From Pontitalea aquivivens (GTDB lineage: Bacteria > Pseudomonadota > Alphaproteobacteria > Rhodobacterales > Rhodobacteraceae), in the NCBI RefSeq assembly GCF_046507575.1, contig NZ_JBKFEY010000001.1, positions 248,001 to 312,000 of the forward strand: a stretch of DNA of 64,000 nt, written 5' to 3'. Every line of letters begins with the position of its first letter. Position 1 is the stretch's first letter. The position numbers were made by a program, and so were the translations under genes. The notes below the pieces were generated by a model that was not told the origin of the DNA, did not search any database, and saw nothing but the letters and a program-made list of their open reading frames with translations. This document shows, piece after piece, positions 43,054 to 50,939 of the stretch.

Positions 43054-43610
43054 TGACACAGGCCGATCCCCCCAGCGTCTTTGACGACCTGCCCGGCGAT
43101 CTGATGATCTGGGTGCTGATCGTATCCGAGCTGCTGGTCTTTGGCGCGGGGCTGGCGGCCTTTCTGGGGGTGCGGCTGACCGATCCTTCGGGCTTTGCCG
43201 CGGCGCAGGACCATCTGCACCGGGCGGGCGCGGGGGTGAACACGATCGTGCTGGTCAGCTCGGGCTGGCTGGCGGCGCTGGCGGTGGCAATGGTGCGCCG
43301 GGGCCTGGTCGCGCGGGCGCGCGGGCTTTTGGTGCTGGCGGGTGCGCTGGGGGTGGTGTTCCTGGTCGTCAAGGGCGTCGAATATGCCGACAAGGCCGCA
43401 CAGGGCATCAATTTCGAAACCCATGCCTTTTTCACCTTCTACTATCTTCTGACCGGCTTTCACGCCGCCCATGTGATTGCGGGTGTGGTGATCCTGTGGT
43501 TGCTGGCGATCCGCCCCATCCCGCGCGGGGTCGAGGCGGGGGCGGCCTTCTGGCACATGGTCGATCTGGTCTGGGTGATCCTGTTTCCTGTCATCTACCT
43601 GCTGCACTGA
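43053..43610 (+). CDS. norE: NorE, cytochrome c oxidase subunit III-like protein
   Basis: A 185-residue membrane protein with five hydrophobic segments. INFETHAFFTFYYLLTGFHA and AFWHMVDLVWVILFPVIYLL match subunit III of heme-copper oxidases. NorE and NorF support NO reductase assembly or stability in Paracoccus. The start at 43053 overlaps the norD stop. Confidence 0.93.
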   Translation: MTQADPPSVFDDLPGDLMIWVLIVSELLVFGAGLAAFLGVRLTDPSGFAAAQDHLHRAGAGVNTIVLVSSGWLAALAVAMVRRGLVARARGLLVLAGALGVVFLVVKGVEYADKAAQGINFETHAFFTFYYLLTGFHAAHVIAGVVILWLLAIRPIPRGVEAGAAFWHMVDLVWVILFPVIYLLH

Positions 43611-43617
43611 GCCCGCC

Positions 43618-43860
43618 ATGACCCTGACCCGCGCCTGGTTTGCCCTTCTGGCCCTGTCCGCCCTGTCCACCCTGCTGGCGATCAGCGGGCTGTCGGGGGT
43701 TGTGCTGGCGGCGGGCGTCCTGCTGCTGGCTTTTGTCAAGGCGCAGGTTATTCTGTGGCACTATCTGGAACTGGTCCACGCGCCCTTCTGGCGGCGGGGC
43801 TTTTCGATGGTGCTGGCGATCTACATGCTGATCCTGCTGGGATTGGCGGCGGCGGGGTAG
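43618..43860 (+). CDS. norF: NorF, small membrane protein of the nor operon
   Basis: An 80-residue protein with three hydrophobic stretches and the central FVKAQVILWHYLELVHAPFW, resembling cytochrome oxidase subunit IV. It probably partners NorE. It starts seven bases after norE, and nnrU follows two bases after its stop. Confidence 0.9.
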   Translation: MTLTRAWFALLALSALSTLLAISGLSGVVLAAGVLLLAFVKAQVILWHYLELVHAPFWRRGFSMVLAIYMLILLGLAAAG

Positions 43861-43862
43861 CG

Positions 43863-44546
43863 ATGGGCTGGGTGGAATATGCGCTGGCGATGGGGCTGTT
43901 TCTGGGCTCGCACCGCATTCCGGCGATGCTGGGGCTGAAGGCGCGGGTGACGGCGGTGCTGGGTCCGCGGGGCTATGTGGCCGCGTTCAGCCTGATTTCA
44001 ACCGCGCTGCTGGTCTGGGTGATCGCGGCGGCGGGGCGGGCGCCCTTCGTGCCGTTGTGGGACCCTGCGATCTGGCAGCGGTGGGCGGTCAATCTGGTGA
44101 TGCCGGTGGCGGTGGCGCTGGCGGTCTTTGGCACCGGCGCGCCCAATCCCTTTGCCTTTGAGGGGCGTCAGACCGGCTTTGACCCCGACCGTCCCGGCAT
44201 CGCCGGGCTGACGCGTCAGCCGCTTTTATGGGCGCTGGTGTTGTGGGCGGGGGCGCATCTGCTGGCCAATGGCGATCTGGCCCATGCGATCCTGTTCGGC
44301 TTTTTCGTGGTCTTCTCGGTCCTGGGCATGCGCATGGTCGAGGCCCGGCGCCGGCGTGACATGGGCGCGGCCCGCTGGCAGGCGCTGAGCGCGCGCACCG
44401 CGCTGGTGCCGCTGGTCGCGCTGATCGCGGGGCGGTGGCGGCCACGCGGCGCGCCGCCGATGGCGCGGCTGGCGCTGACGGTGATCGCCTGGGCGGCGGT
44501 CTGGCACCTGCACGCGCCGGTGATCGGCGTGTCGCCCGCGCCCTAG
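43863..44546 (+). CDS. nnrU: NnrU family membrane protein
   Basis: A 227-residue integral membrane protein opening MGWVEYALAMGLFLGSHRIP, with about six hydrophobic segments and the family region FEGRQTGFDPDRPGIAGLTR and HLLANGDLAHAILFG. NnrU is required for nitrite and NO reduction in Rhodobacter, with a role possibly related to heme handling. It closes the nor transcript; the convergent DUF4202 gene ends four bases away. Confidence 0.93.
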   Translation: MGWVEYALAMGLFLGSHRIPAMLGLKARVTAVLGPRGYVAAFSLISTALLVWVIAAAGRAPFVPLWDPAIWQRWAVNLVMPVAVALAVFGTGAPNPFAFEGRQTGFDPDRPGIAGLTRQPLLWALVLWAGAHLLANGDLAHAILFGFFVVFSVLGMRMVEARRRRDMGAARWQALSARTALVPLVALIAGRWRPRGAPPMARLALTVIAWAAVWHLHAPVIGVSPAP

Positions 44547-44550
44547 CTGG

Positions 44551-45201
44551 CTAGGGGCGGAAACAGCTGGCGAAAGGTTCGGGCAGGTCGAATTCGGCCA
44601 GCGCGCGGGCGCGGCCCGCATCGGACATCTTGCGCGCGGTCTTGGCCACGATCTTCAACAGCCCCTCGGGGTCGCGGCCTGACGCGAAGGGGTGGAAATA
44701 CCAGCGCAGGAAGGTGAAGCAGATCACATCCTCCAGCCTTTGCACCTGCGCGTCGCGTTTCAGCCCCTCTTTGCGCAGCAGCACGCGGACGCGGTCCTGA
44801 TCCTGCGCCGGGTAGCCCGCATCGGCCATCAGCCCGGCCAGCCGGTCACCATGCCGCCGGCCCTGTTCGCGCCGCCAGTCCAGATAGCCCGTGCGCCCTT
44901 GGGGAAAGTCTGCGCGGGGCAGCAGCCAGCGTTCGATATGCTGGCCGCGCGCGGCGATCTGCAACACCTCATCCGTGTCGGGAAACAGGCGCGCCAGTTC
45001 CGCGCTCATCCGTTCGCCGTAAAGGGCGGCGGCGGGGCGCCCGTCTTCCTGCGTGGGGTCGGCGGCATTGGCCGCGTCGATCGCCGCCAGGACCTGATGC
45101 AGCCGCCCGGCCTGCGCCCCCGTCATCTGTGCCCCCGTCATCTGTGTCCCCGTCATCTGCCAGTCCGTCATCTGCCTGTCCGTCATCTGCCTGTCCGTCA
45201 T
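44551..45201 (-). CDS. DUF4202-family protein with repetitive N-terminus
   Basis: A 216-residue protein matching DUF4202 (LARLFPDTDEVLQIAARGQHIERW, YLDWRREQGRRHGDRLAGLM, RKEGLKRDAQVQRLEDVICF). Its function is unknown. The first 30 residues are six 5-residue units (MTDRQ, MTGAQ variants) made by a 15-bp repeat, each with an in-frame ATG, so the true start is uncertain; the conserved part begins near residue 33 (LHQVLAAIDAAN). The first ATG overlaps the regulator stop. Co-transcription with an Nnr-type regulator suggests a link to denitrification. Confidence 0.8.
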   Translation of the reverse strand: MTDRQMTDRQMTDWQMTGTQMTGAQMTGAQAGRLHQVLAAIDAANAADPTQEDGRPAAALYGERMSAELARLFPDTDEVLQIAARGQHIERWLLPRADFPQGRTGYLDWRREQGRRHGDRLAGLMADAGYPAQDQDRVRVLLRKEGLKRDAQVQRLEDVICFTFLRWYFHPFASGRDPEGLLKIVAKTARKMSDAGRARALAEFDLPEPFASCFRP

Positions 45202-45210
45202 CCGCGCCCC
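45121..45210. repeat. Six-unit 15-bp tandem repeat at the regulator/DUF4202 junction
   Basis: Units of the form CGTCATCTGCCTGTC repeat six times with small changes; units 4 and 5 are identical. The outermost unit spans the end of the Crp/Fnr gene and supplies its stop. Every unit carries CAT, an ATG on the coding strand, in frame for DUF4202. Confidence 0.9.
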
Positions 45211-45899
45211 CAGGCCTGGGCCGGGTCTTCCTCGGCAAAGTCGCGCAGGGCGGCGATGTCGGAAATGGCGGCGACGTTCTGGCGGATCGCCACGCCCTGA
45301 TCGCGCAGCTTGGCAAAGGCGCGCGACAGGCTTTCGGGCTTCATCCCCAGGCGGCCCGCGATCAGCACCTTGTCGTAGGGCAGCGTCACCTCGCAGGCGC
45401 CGTCCTGGCAGGGCGCCAGTTCCAGCAGGAATTCGGCCACGCGCTGCGCGCCGGTCTGGGCCTTCAGCGCCTCGACCTGGGTGACCAGGCTGTGCAGGTG
45501 GGCGAAGGTCGCCGACAGGATTGAAACGGCGATTTCGGGGCTTTCGCGGATCTGGCGCAACAGCGCATCGGCCTCGATCCGGATCAGCCGGCAGTCGGTG
45601 GCGGCTTCGGCGGCGACGGGATAGACGTCATGGCGAAAGGCTACCGCCTCGCCAAAGCTGCGACCGCGGGTGAAGACGCCCACCACCGCCTCGGCGCCAT
45701 TGGGGGCGATGCGGTACAGCTTCACCCAGCCTTCCGCCACGATATAGATGGCGCTGGCGCGTTCGCCTTGCAGAAAGATCGTGGCGCCACGTTCGAAGTC
45801 GCGCACCCGCGCGGTGGCCAGCACCGCCTCGACCACATTGCCGGGCGCGGCGGACAACAACAGCGACTGACGCGCAAGCGCGGTATATTCCGGTTTCAT
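45198..45899 (-). CDS. nnr: Crp/Fnr-family regulator, Nnr/Dnr type
   Basis: A 233-residue regulator. A cyclic-nucleotide-binding-like barrel (RDFERGATIFLQGERASAIY) leads to a C-terminal winged helix with GRLGMKPESLSRAFAKLRDQ; the E-x-x-S-R pattern is the one that reads TTGA half-sites. The N-terminal cysteine set of oxygen-sensing FNR is missing, which fits the NO-sensing Nnr/Dnr class. It would activate nirS, nirI and norC through the boxes at 35187 and 38330. Start 45899 (MKPEYTALARQ) is used. Confidence 0.85.
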   Translation of the reverse strand: MKPEYTALARQSLLLSAAPGNVVEAVLATARVRDFERGATIFLQGERASAIYIVAEGWVKLYRIAPNGAEAVVGVFTRGRSFGEAVAFRHDVYPVAAEAATDCRLIRIEADALLRQIRESPEIAVSILSATFAHLHSLVTQVEALKAQTGAQRVAEFLLELAPCQDGACEVTLPYDKVLIAGRLGMKPESLSRAFAKLRDQGVAIRQNVAAISDIAALRDFAEEDPAQAWGRG

Positions 45900-46034
45900 T
45901 CTGTCCCTTCGGCTTCCCTTGTCTGGCGATCGTATCTTGCCGCAAAGCGCGCCCCGGGGCCAGACCTGCAAATGTCGCAGCACGGATACCCGGATCCGCC
46001 CGAAAGGATCGGGGGCGCGATCAGGCCCGCGCGA

Positions 46035-46904
46035 TCAGAACCATTGGCCCGGCTCCATCAGGCCCAGGTCCATCAGCTGCCGGGAATGCCAGTCGAAGGG
46101 CACCGAATTGTGCCAGCGGAAATCGGCGATGTCATAGGAAGAGCCGGGGTTCAGCTTCAGCGCCTTGGCCACCCGGAATGAGGCCACCGCCGCCGTCAGG
46201 TTATGGTGCCAGGGGCAGGCGTAGGTGTTATATTCCTCGATGTTGAACGTGTAGTCGGGCCGCAGCACCAGCCCCTGCCGGGCGCGAAACAGCGCGATGC
46301 GGTCGATCTTGCGCCGGTGCGCGGGCACATGTTCCTCAAAGCGCCAGCGCAGCCCGCCAAAGAAATCCAGCTGCCGTTCCTTTGGCTGGCCGGTGGCCGG
46401 ATCGGTCCGCGCCAGCGCGAAATAGCCCGCCCGGTCCAGCATCGCATCGGCCAGGCTGACCGCATCGCGGTGTTGCGCCAGGTCGGGGGCATACAGGTCG
46501 ACGACATGGCACAGCATCGCATCGCGGCGTTCTTCGGCGTGAAAGGCCAGCAGTTCGCGCACGTTGCGGGTTTCGCAGAAGGGGTGGAACAGATATTCGG
46601 CATTGTAGCCGTAATAGAGCCAGGTGGTGGGCGCACAGGCCGGAATCAGCGCATTGACCGCGTCCACCAGCGCATCGGGGCGGTGCACATCGTGGTGGAT
46701 GCGGTGGATCCTGGCGGTCAGATCGGGGGGCAGCCGCACTTCGGGCGGGGCCAGCGCCAGCACCGCGCGAAAGCCCGCCTTCAGGTGGTGGCGCAGCGTG
46801 CTTTCCGCCTCGATCAGGTCTTCGATCAGGATCAGCGCGACCGGGCCATTGGCCAGCACCGCCCGGCCCTGATCCAGAAATGCCCGCAGCGACGCGTAAT
46901 CCAT
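46035..46904 (-). CDS. Putative GT2-like glycosyltransferase-family protein
   Basis: A 289-residue protein, start 46904 (MDYASLRAFLDQGRAVLANG). It has the outline of short Rhodobacterales proteins annotated as glycosyltransferase family 2 (CHVVDLYAPDLAQHRDAVSL, FGGLRWRFEEHVPAHRRKID, YACPWHHNLTAAVASFRVAK). The N-terminal nucleotide-binding region is not typical and I see no clean DXD, so the function is uncertain. It stands alone between the regulator and miaB. Confidence 0.5.
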   Translation of the reverse strand: MDYASLRAFLDQGRAVLANGPVALILIEDLIEAESTLRHHLKAGFRAVLALAPPEVRLPPDLTARIHRIHHDVHRPDALVDAVNALIPACAPTTWLYYGYNAEYLFHPFCETRNVRELLAFHAEERRDAMLCHVVDLYAPDLAQHRDAVSLADAMLDRAGYFALARTDPATGQPKERQLDFFGGLRWRFEEHVPAHRRKIDRIALFRARQGLVLRPDYTFNIEEYNTYACPWHHNLTAAVASFRVAKALKLNPGSSYDIADFRWHNSVPFDWHSRQLMDLGLMEPGQWF

Positions 46905-47036
46905 GATACCCCCTAAGCACGCGCAAGCCCGAAACACGCGCAAGATTGCGCGAGGCGGGGCCGAATGCAAGCCGGCGCGCTTGTCGGGCGGGGGTGTTTC
47001 GGGCTATCAGGCGGCGATTGCAAAAGGGATGGCCCG

Positions 47037-48368
47037 ATGGCGGACGTGACCGAGCCGAAAAAGCTCCATATCAAGACCTATGGCTGTCAGATGAATGTCT
47101 ATGACAGCGAGCGCATGGCCGAGGCGATGGGCGCGGAAGGCTATGTCCTGACCGAGGACGCGGCCGAGGCCGACATGGTCCTGCTGAACACCTGCCACAT
47201 CCGCGAAAAGGCCGCCGAAAAGGTCTATTCCGATCTGGGCCGCCTGCGCCCGCTGAAAAATGCCAGGCCCGACCTGAAGATCGGCGTGGCCGGCTGTGTG
47301 GCCCAGGCCGAGGGCGAGGAAATCCTGCGCCGGATGCCGCTGGTCGATCTGGTCGTCGGGTCGCAATCCTATCACCGGCTGCCCGCGATGGTGCGCGCGG
47401 TCGAGGCGGGGGAAAAGCCCGTCGATACCGACTTCCCGGCCGAGGACAAGTTCGACCACCTGCCCGAACGCCCCGCCAGCGCACGGCCCACCGCCTTTCT
47501 GACGGTGCAGGAAGGCTGTGACAAGTTCTGCGCCTTCTGCGTCGTGCCCTACACCCGCGGGGCCGAGGTCAGCCGCCCCGCCGCCCGCATCCTGACCGAG
47601 GCGCGCAAGCTGGTGGCCAGGGGTGTCAAGGAAATCACCCTGCTGGGCCAGAATGTGAACGGCTATCACGGCGCGGGCGAGGGTGGCGACTGGGGCCTGG
47701 GCCGTCTGGTGCGCGAACTGGCCCGGATCGAGGGGCTGGAACGTATCCGCTACACCACCTCGCATCCCAATGACATGAGCGATGATCTGATCGCAGCCCA
47801 TGCCGAGGAAGCCAGGCTGATGCCCTATCTGCACCTGCCGGTGCAGTCCGGGTCCGACCGCATCCTGAAGGCGATGAACCGCCGCCACACCGCCGAGGAC
47901 TACCTGCGCCTGATCGAACGCATCCGCGCCGCGCGCCCCGACATGATGATGTCGGGCGATTTCATCGTGGGCTTCCCCGGCGAAACCGATGCCGATTTCG
48001 AGGCGACGATGGATCTGGTGCGGGCGGTCAACTATGGCATGGCCTACAGCTTCAAATATTCCGCCCGCCCCGGCACCCCCGCCGCGGACCGCGCACCCGT
48101 CGCCCCCGAGATCGCCGATGACCGGCTGCAGCGGCTGCAGGCGCTGATCACCCGGCAGCAGCGCGCGGCGCAGGCCGCGATGGTCGGGCGCGAGGTGGGC
48201 GTGCTGTTCGAAAAACCCGGCCGCCTGCCGGGCCAGTGGGTTGGCAAGTCCGACTATCTGCACGCGGTCCACGTCAAGGCCGAGGGGCTGGCGCCCGGAA
48301 CGCTGGCGCGGGTGCGCATCACCGCCAGCGCGCCCAATTCGCTGGCCGGCGAACTGATCGCGGGCTGA
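47037..48368 (+). CDS. miaB: MiaB, tRNA-2-methylthio-N6-dimethylallyladenosine synthase
   Basis: A 443-residue radical SAM methylthiotransferase modifying A37 of tRNAs that read UNN codons. The N-terminal cluster Cys are in YGCQMN, NTCHIR and GCVAQ, the radical SAM motif CDKFCAFC is near residue 162, and a C-terminal TRAM domain ends NSLAGELIAG. The start at 47037 (MADVTEPKKLHIKTYG) follows AAAAGGG. It begins the miaB-phoH-ybeY-corC-lnt run. Confidence 0.96.
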   Translation: MADVTEPKKLHIKTYGCQMNVYDSERMAEAMGAEGYVLTEDAAEADMVLLNTCHIREKAAEKVYSDLGRLRPLKNARPDLKIGVAGCVAQAEGEEILRRMPLVDLVVGSQSYHRLPAMVRAVEAGEKPVDTDFPAEDKFDHLPERPASARPTAFLTVQEGCDKFCAFCVVPYTRGAEVSRPAARILTEARKLVARGVKEITLLGQNVNGYHGAGEGGDWGLGRLVRELARIEGLERIRYTTSHPNDMSDDLIAAHAEEARLMPYLHLPVQSGSDRILKAMNRRHTAEDYLRLIERIRAARPDMMMSGDFIVGFPGETDADFEATMDLVRAVNYGMAYSFKYSARPGTPAADRAPVAPEIADDRLQRLQALITRQQRAAQAAMVGREVGVLFEKPGRLPGQWVGKSDYLHAVHVKAEGLAPGTLARVRITASAPNSLAGELIAG

Positions 48369-48488
48369 TCGGGGCGGGTTTCTTGTCACTTTGGTGAAAT
48401 TACGCCCGCCACACACGCAACTGTGAACCAAGGCTTGCGTAGAATCCCAAGCGGGGGCACCATATCTGCGGCAACCTTGCTTTGGGAG

Positions 48489-49511
48489 ATGCTTTTGGGC
48501 TTTAGCGCGATCACCCCCCCGCCTCGTTCCCAGGATGCGCATGAAACGCTGCTGGAATTCCCTGACAACCGGCTTCTGATCGGGCTTTGCGGCGAATTCG
48601 ACCGCAATCTGGCGCAGATCGAGCACAAGCTTTCGGTTCACATCCTGCGACGGGGCAACCAGCTGGCCGTGGTCGGCACGCCCGAGGCGCAGGCCCGGGC
48701 GGCAACCGTTCTGGGCCAGCTTTACGGGCGGCTGGAACAGGGGCGGCCGGTCAATGCCGAGGAAATCGACGCTGCGATCCGTATGGGCGATCTGGGCCAG
48801 GATGCCGTGCCGCTGGATGAACAGCTGGAAATGTTCGCCGCCGGTCATTACGAAATCCGCACCCGCAAGAAGCAGGTCGAACCCCGGACCGACGCGCAAA
48901 AGGCCTATGTGCGCCATCTGTTCGAAAACGAGCTGGCCTTTGGCATCGGGCCTGCAGGCACCGGCAAGACCTATCTGGCGGTGGCCGTGGGCGTGACCAT
49001 GCTGATCGGCGGCCATGTCGACAAGATCATCCTGTCGCGCCCCGCCGTCGAGGCGGGCGAGCGTCTGGGCTTTCTGCCCGGCGACATGAAGGAAAAGGTC
49101 GATCCCTACATGCAGCCGCTTTATGACGCGCTGAACGACTTTCTGCCTGCCAAGCAGCTGGCCAAGCTGATGGAGGAAAAGCGCATCGAGATCGCGCCCT
49201 TGGCCTTCATGCGGGGCCGCACGCTGGCCAATGCCTTTGTCGTGCTGGATGAAGCGCAGAACGCCACCACCATGCAGATGAAGATGTTCCTGACCCGTCT
49301 GGGGCAGGGTTCACGCATGGTGATCACCGGCGACCGCAGCCAGGTCGACCTGCCGCGCGGCGTGGCCTCGGGGCTGGCCGACGCGGAACGCATCCTGACC
49401 GGGGTGAGGGGCGTCAGCTTCAATTACTTTACCGCCGCCGATGTGGTGCGCCATCCCCTTGTCGCGCGCATCATCGAGGCCTATGACCGCGCCGATGGAG
49501 ATGCTGGTTGA
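48489..49511 (+). CDS. ybeZ: PhoH-like ATPase (YbeZ)
   Basis: A 340-residue cytosolic ATPase. An N-terminal KH-like part precedes Walker A GPAGTGKTYLAVAVG near residue 156 and Walker B FVVLDEAQNATTMQMKMFL. It usually works with YbeY in RNA handling. ATG 48489 (MLLGFSAITPPPRSQD) with GGGAG is chosen over a GTG at 48423. Its end overlaps the ybeY start. Confidence 0.92.
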   Translation: MLLGFSAITPPPRSQDAHETLLEFPDNRLLIGLCGEFDRNLAQIEHKLSVHILRRGNQLAVVGTPEAQARAATVLGQLYGRLEQGRPVNAEEIDAAIRMGDLGQDAVPLDEQLEMFAAGHYEIRTRKKQVEPRTDAQKAYVRHLFENELAFGIGPAGTGKTYLAVAVGVTMLIGGHVDKIILSRPAVEAGERLGFLPGDMKEKVDPYMQPLYDALNDFLPAKQLAKLMEEKRIEIAPLAFMRGRTLANAFVVLDEAQNATTMQMKMFLTRLGQGSRMVITGDRSQVDLPRGVASGLADAERILTGVRGVSFNYFTAADVVRHPLVARIIEAYDRADGDAG

Positions 49512-50001
49512 TACATTGATCGAGGCGCCCGGCTGGGACGGGATCGACCTTGCCGGGCTGGGCGAACGCGCGGGGCGCGCGGTTCTGGCCGATCTGGGGC
49601 TGGATGCGGCGGGCTTTGAAATCTGCCTGATGGGCTGCGATGACGCGCGCATCGCGGAACTGAACGCCGATTTCCGTGGCAAGCCGCAGCCCACCAACGT
49701 GCTGTCCTGGCCGTCCGGGGAACGCGGTGCGGCGGTCGATGGCGATGCGCCCGACCGCCCCGAGCCGGGCACGGCGATGATGCCCGAAACACTGGGCGAT
49801 ATCGCGATCGCCTATGAAACCTGCATGCGCGAGGCTGCCGGACAGGGTAAGGATTTCGAAAGCCATGTGATGCACCTTCTGGTGCATGGCACCTTGCATC
49901 TTCTGGGCTATGATCACATCCGCGATGGCGATGCCGCCTTGATGGAGGCTGCCGAAATTCGCATCCTTGACCGGATGGGGATCGCAAACCCATATGACTG
50001 A
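49495..50001 (+). CDS. ybeY: YbeY, rRNA-processing endoribonuclease
   Basis: A 168-residue protein with the zinc motif HLLVHGTLHLLGYDH (H-x3-H-x5-H) near residue 126. YbeY acts in 16S rRNA 3' maturation and ribosome quality control. The start is uncertain among ATGs at 49483, 49495 and 49501, all inside the end of the phoH-like gene; 49495 is used here. Confidence 0.93.
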   Translation: MEMLVDTLIEAPGWDGIDLAGLGERAGRAVLADLGLDAAGFEICLMGCDDARIAELNADFRGKPQPTNVLSWPSGERGAAVDGDAPDRPEPGTAMMPETLGDIAIAYETCMREAAGQGKDFESHVMHLLVHGTLHLLGYDHIRDGDAALMEAAEIRILDRMGIANPYD

Positions 50002-50036
50002 GGCCGCGCAACGCGGTTCTGATTTGGAAAGGACTG

Positions 50037-50939
50037 ATGGCACAATCTGTTGACGGCTCTGCCGCCACCGCCCCCGAGCCGCCCTCGGGCAGCGATGAGG
50101 CGGACAGTTCGCCCGAACCCGGCGCATCGCGCGGGTTCTTTGGCCGTATTCTGGATGCGCTGAGCCCATCCGAAGGCGATGGGGCCGTCCCGCCCCCCGC
50201 CGCCCCGCCCGTGCCGGCTTTGCCGGGCCTGGGCAATCTGCGCCGCATGCGCGTGGGCGATGTCGCCATCCCCAAGGTGGAAATCGTGGCGGTCCCGGTC
50301 ACCATCACCCGCGACGAGCTGGTCGAGGTGTTCCGTGCGCAGGGCTTTTCCCGCCTGCCGGTGTTCAAGGACACGCTGGATACGCCGCTGGGGCTGATCC
50401 ATTTGAAGGACCTGGCGCTGGAACACGGCTTTGGCGCGGCGGGCACGGGCCGGTTTTCGGTGCGCAAGATGCTGCGCCCGCTGCTGTATGTGCCGCCCTC
50501 GATGCCGATCGGGGTGCTGTTGCAGAAGATGCAGGCGCAGCGCACGCATATGGCGCTGGTGATCGACGAATATGGCGGGGTCGACGGGCTGGTCACGCTG
50601 GAGGATCTGATTGAACAGGTCATCGGCGAGATCGAGGATGAACATGACGAGGCCGAGGGCGGTTTCTGGGCACAGGAAAAGCCCGGCCAGTATCTGGTGC
50701 AGGCCCGCGCGCCGCTGGATGATTTCGAATCCGAGATCGGCATGAAGCTGGCCGATGCCGAACAGGATGAGGAAATCGATTCGCTGGGCGGTCTGGTCTT
50801 CATGCAGATAGGCCGCGTGCCCGCGCGCGGCGAGGTGATCGTGGCGGCCAATGGCGTCGAATTCGAGATCGTCGATGCCGACCCGCGGCGGATCAAGCGG
50901 CTTCGGGTGCGGCTGCCGGGCGTGGCGCCGGCCGAATGA
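50037..50939 (+). CDS. corC: CorC/HlyC-family CBS-domain protein
   Basis: A 300-residue protein. A disordered Pro/Ala-rich start leads to paired CBS domains (about 72-195, with RMRVGDVAIPKVEIVAVPV and TLEDLIEQVIGEIEDEHDE). A CorC_HlyC domain follows (about 210-300, SLGGLVFMQIGRVPARGEVI). It has no membrane helices. It is linked to divalent metal efflux and to envelope upkeep by its place before lnt. GGAAAGGA precedes the start; the stop overlaps lnt. Confidence 0.92.
   Translation: MAQSVDGSAATAPEPPSGSDEADSSPEPGASRGFFGRILDALSPSEGDGAVPPPAAPPVPALPGLGNLRRMRVGDVAIPKVEIVAVPVTITRDELVEVFRAQGFSRLPVFKDTLDTPLGLIHLKDLALEHGFGAAGTGRFSVRKMLRPLLYVPPSMPIGVLLQKMQAQRTHMALVIDEYGGVDGLVTLEDLIEQVIGEIEDEHDEAEGGFWAQEKPGQYLVQARAPLDDFESEIGMKLADAEQDEEIDSLGGLVFMQIGRVPARGEVIVAANGVEFEIVDADPRRIKRLRVRLPGVAPAE

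Noticed and set aside
45121..45210. CRISPR-like array
   Set aside because: Units are contiguous 15-bp repeats without spacers and are coding; no cas genes are nearby.
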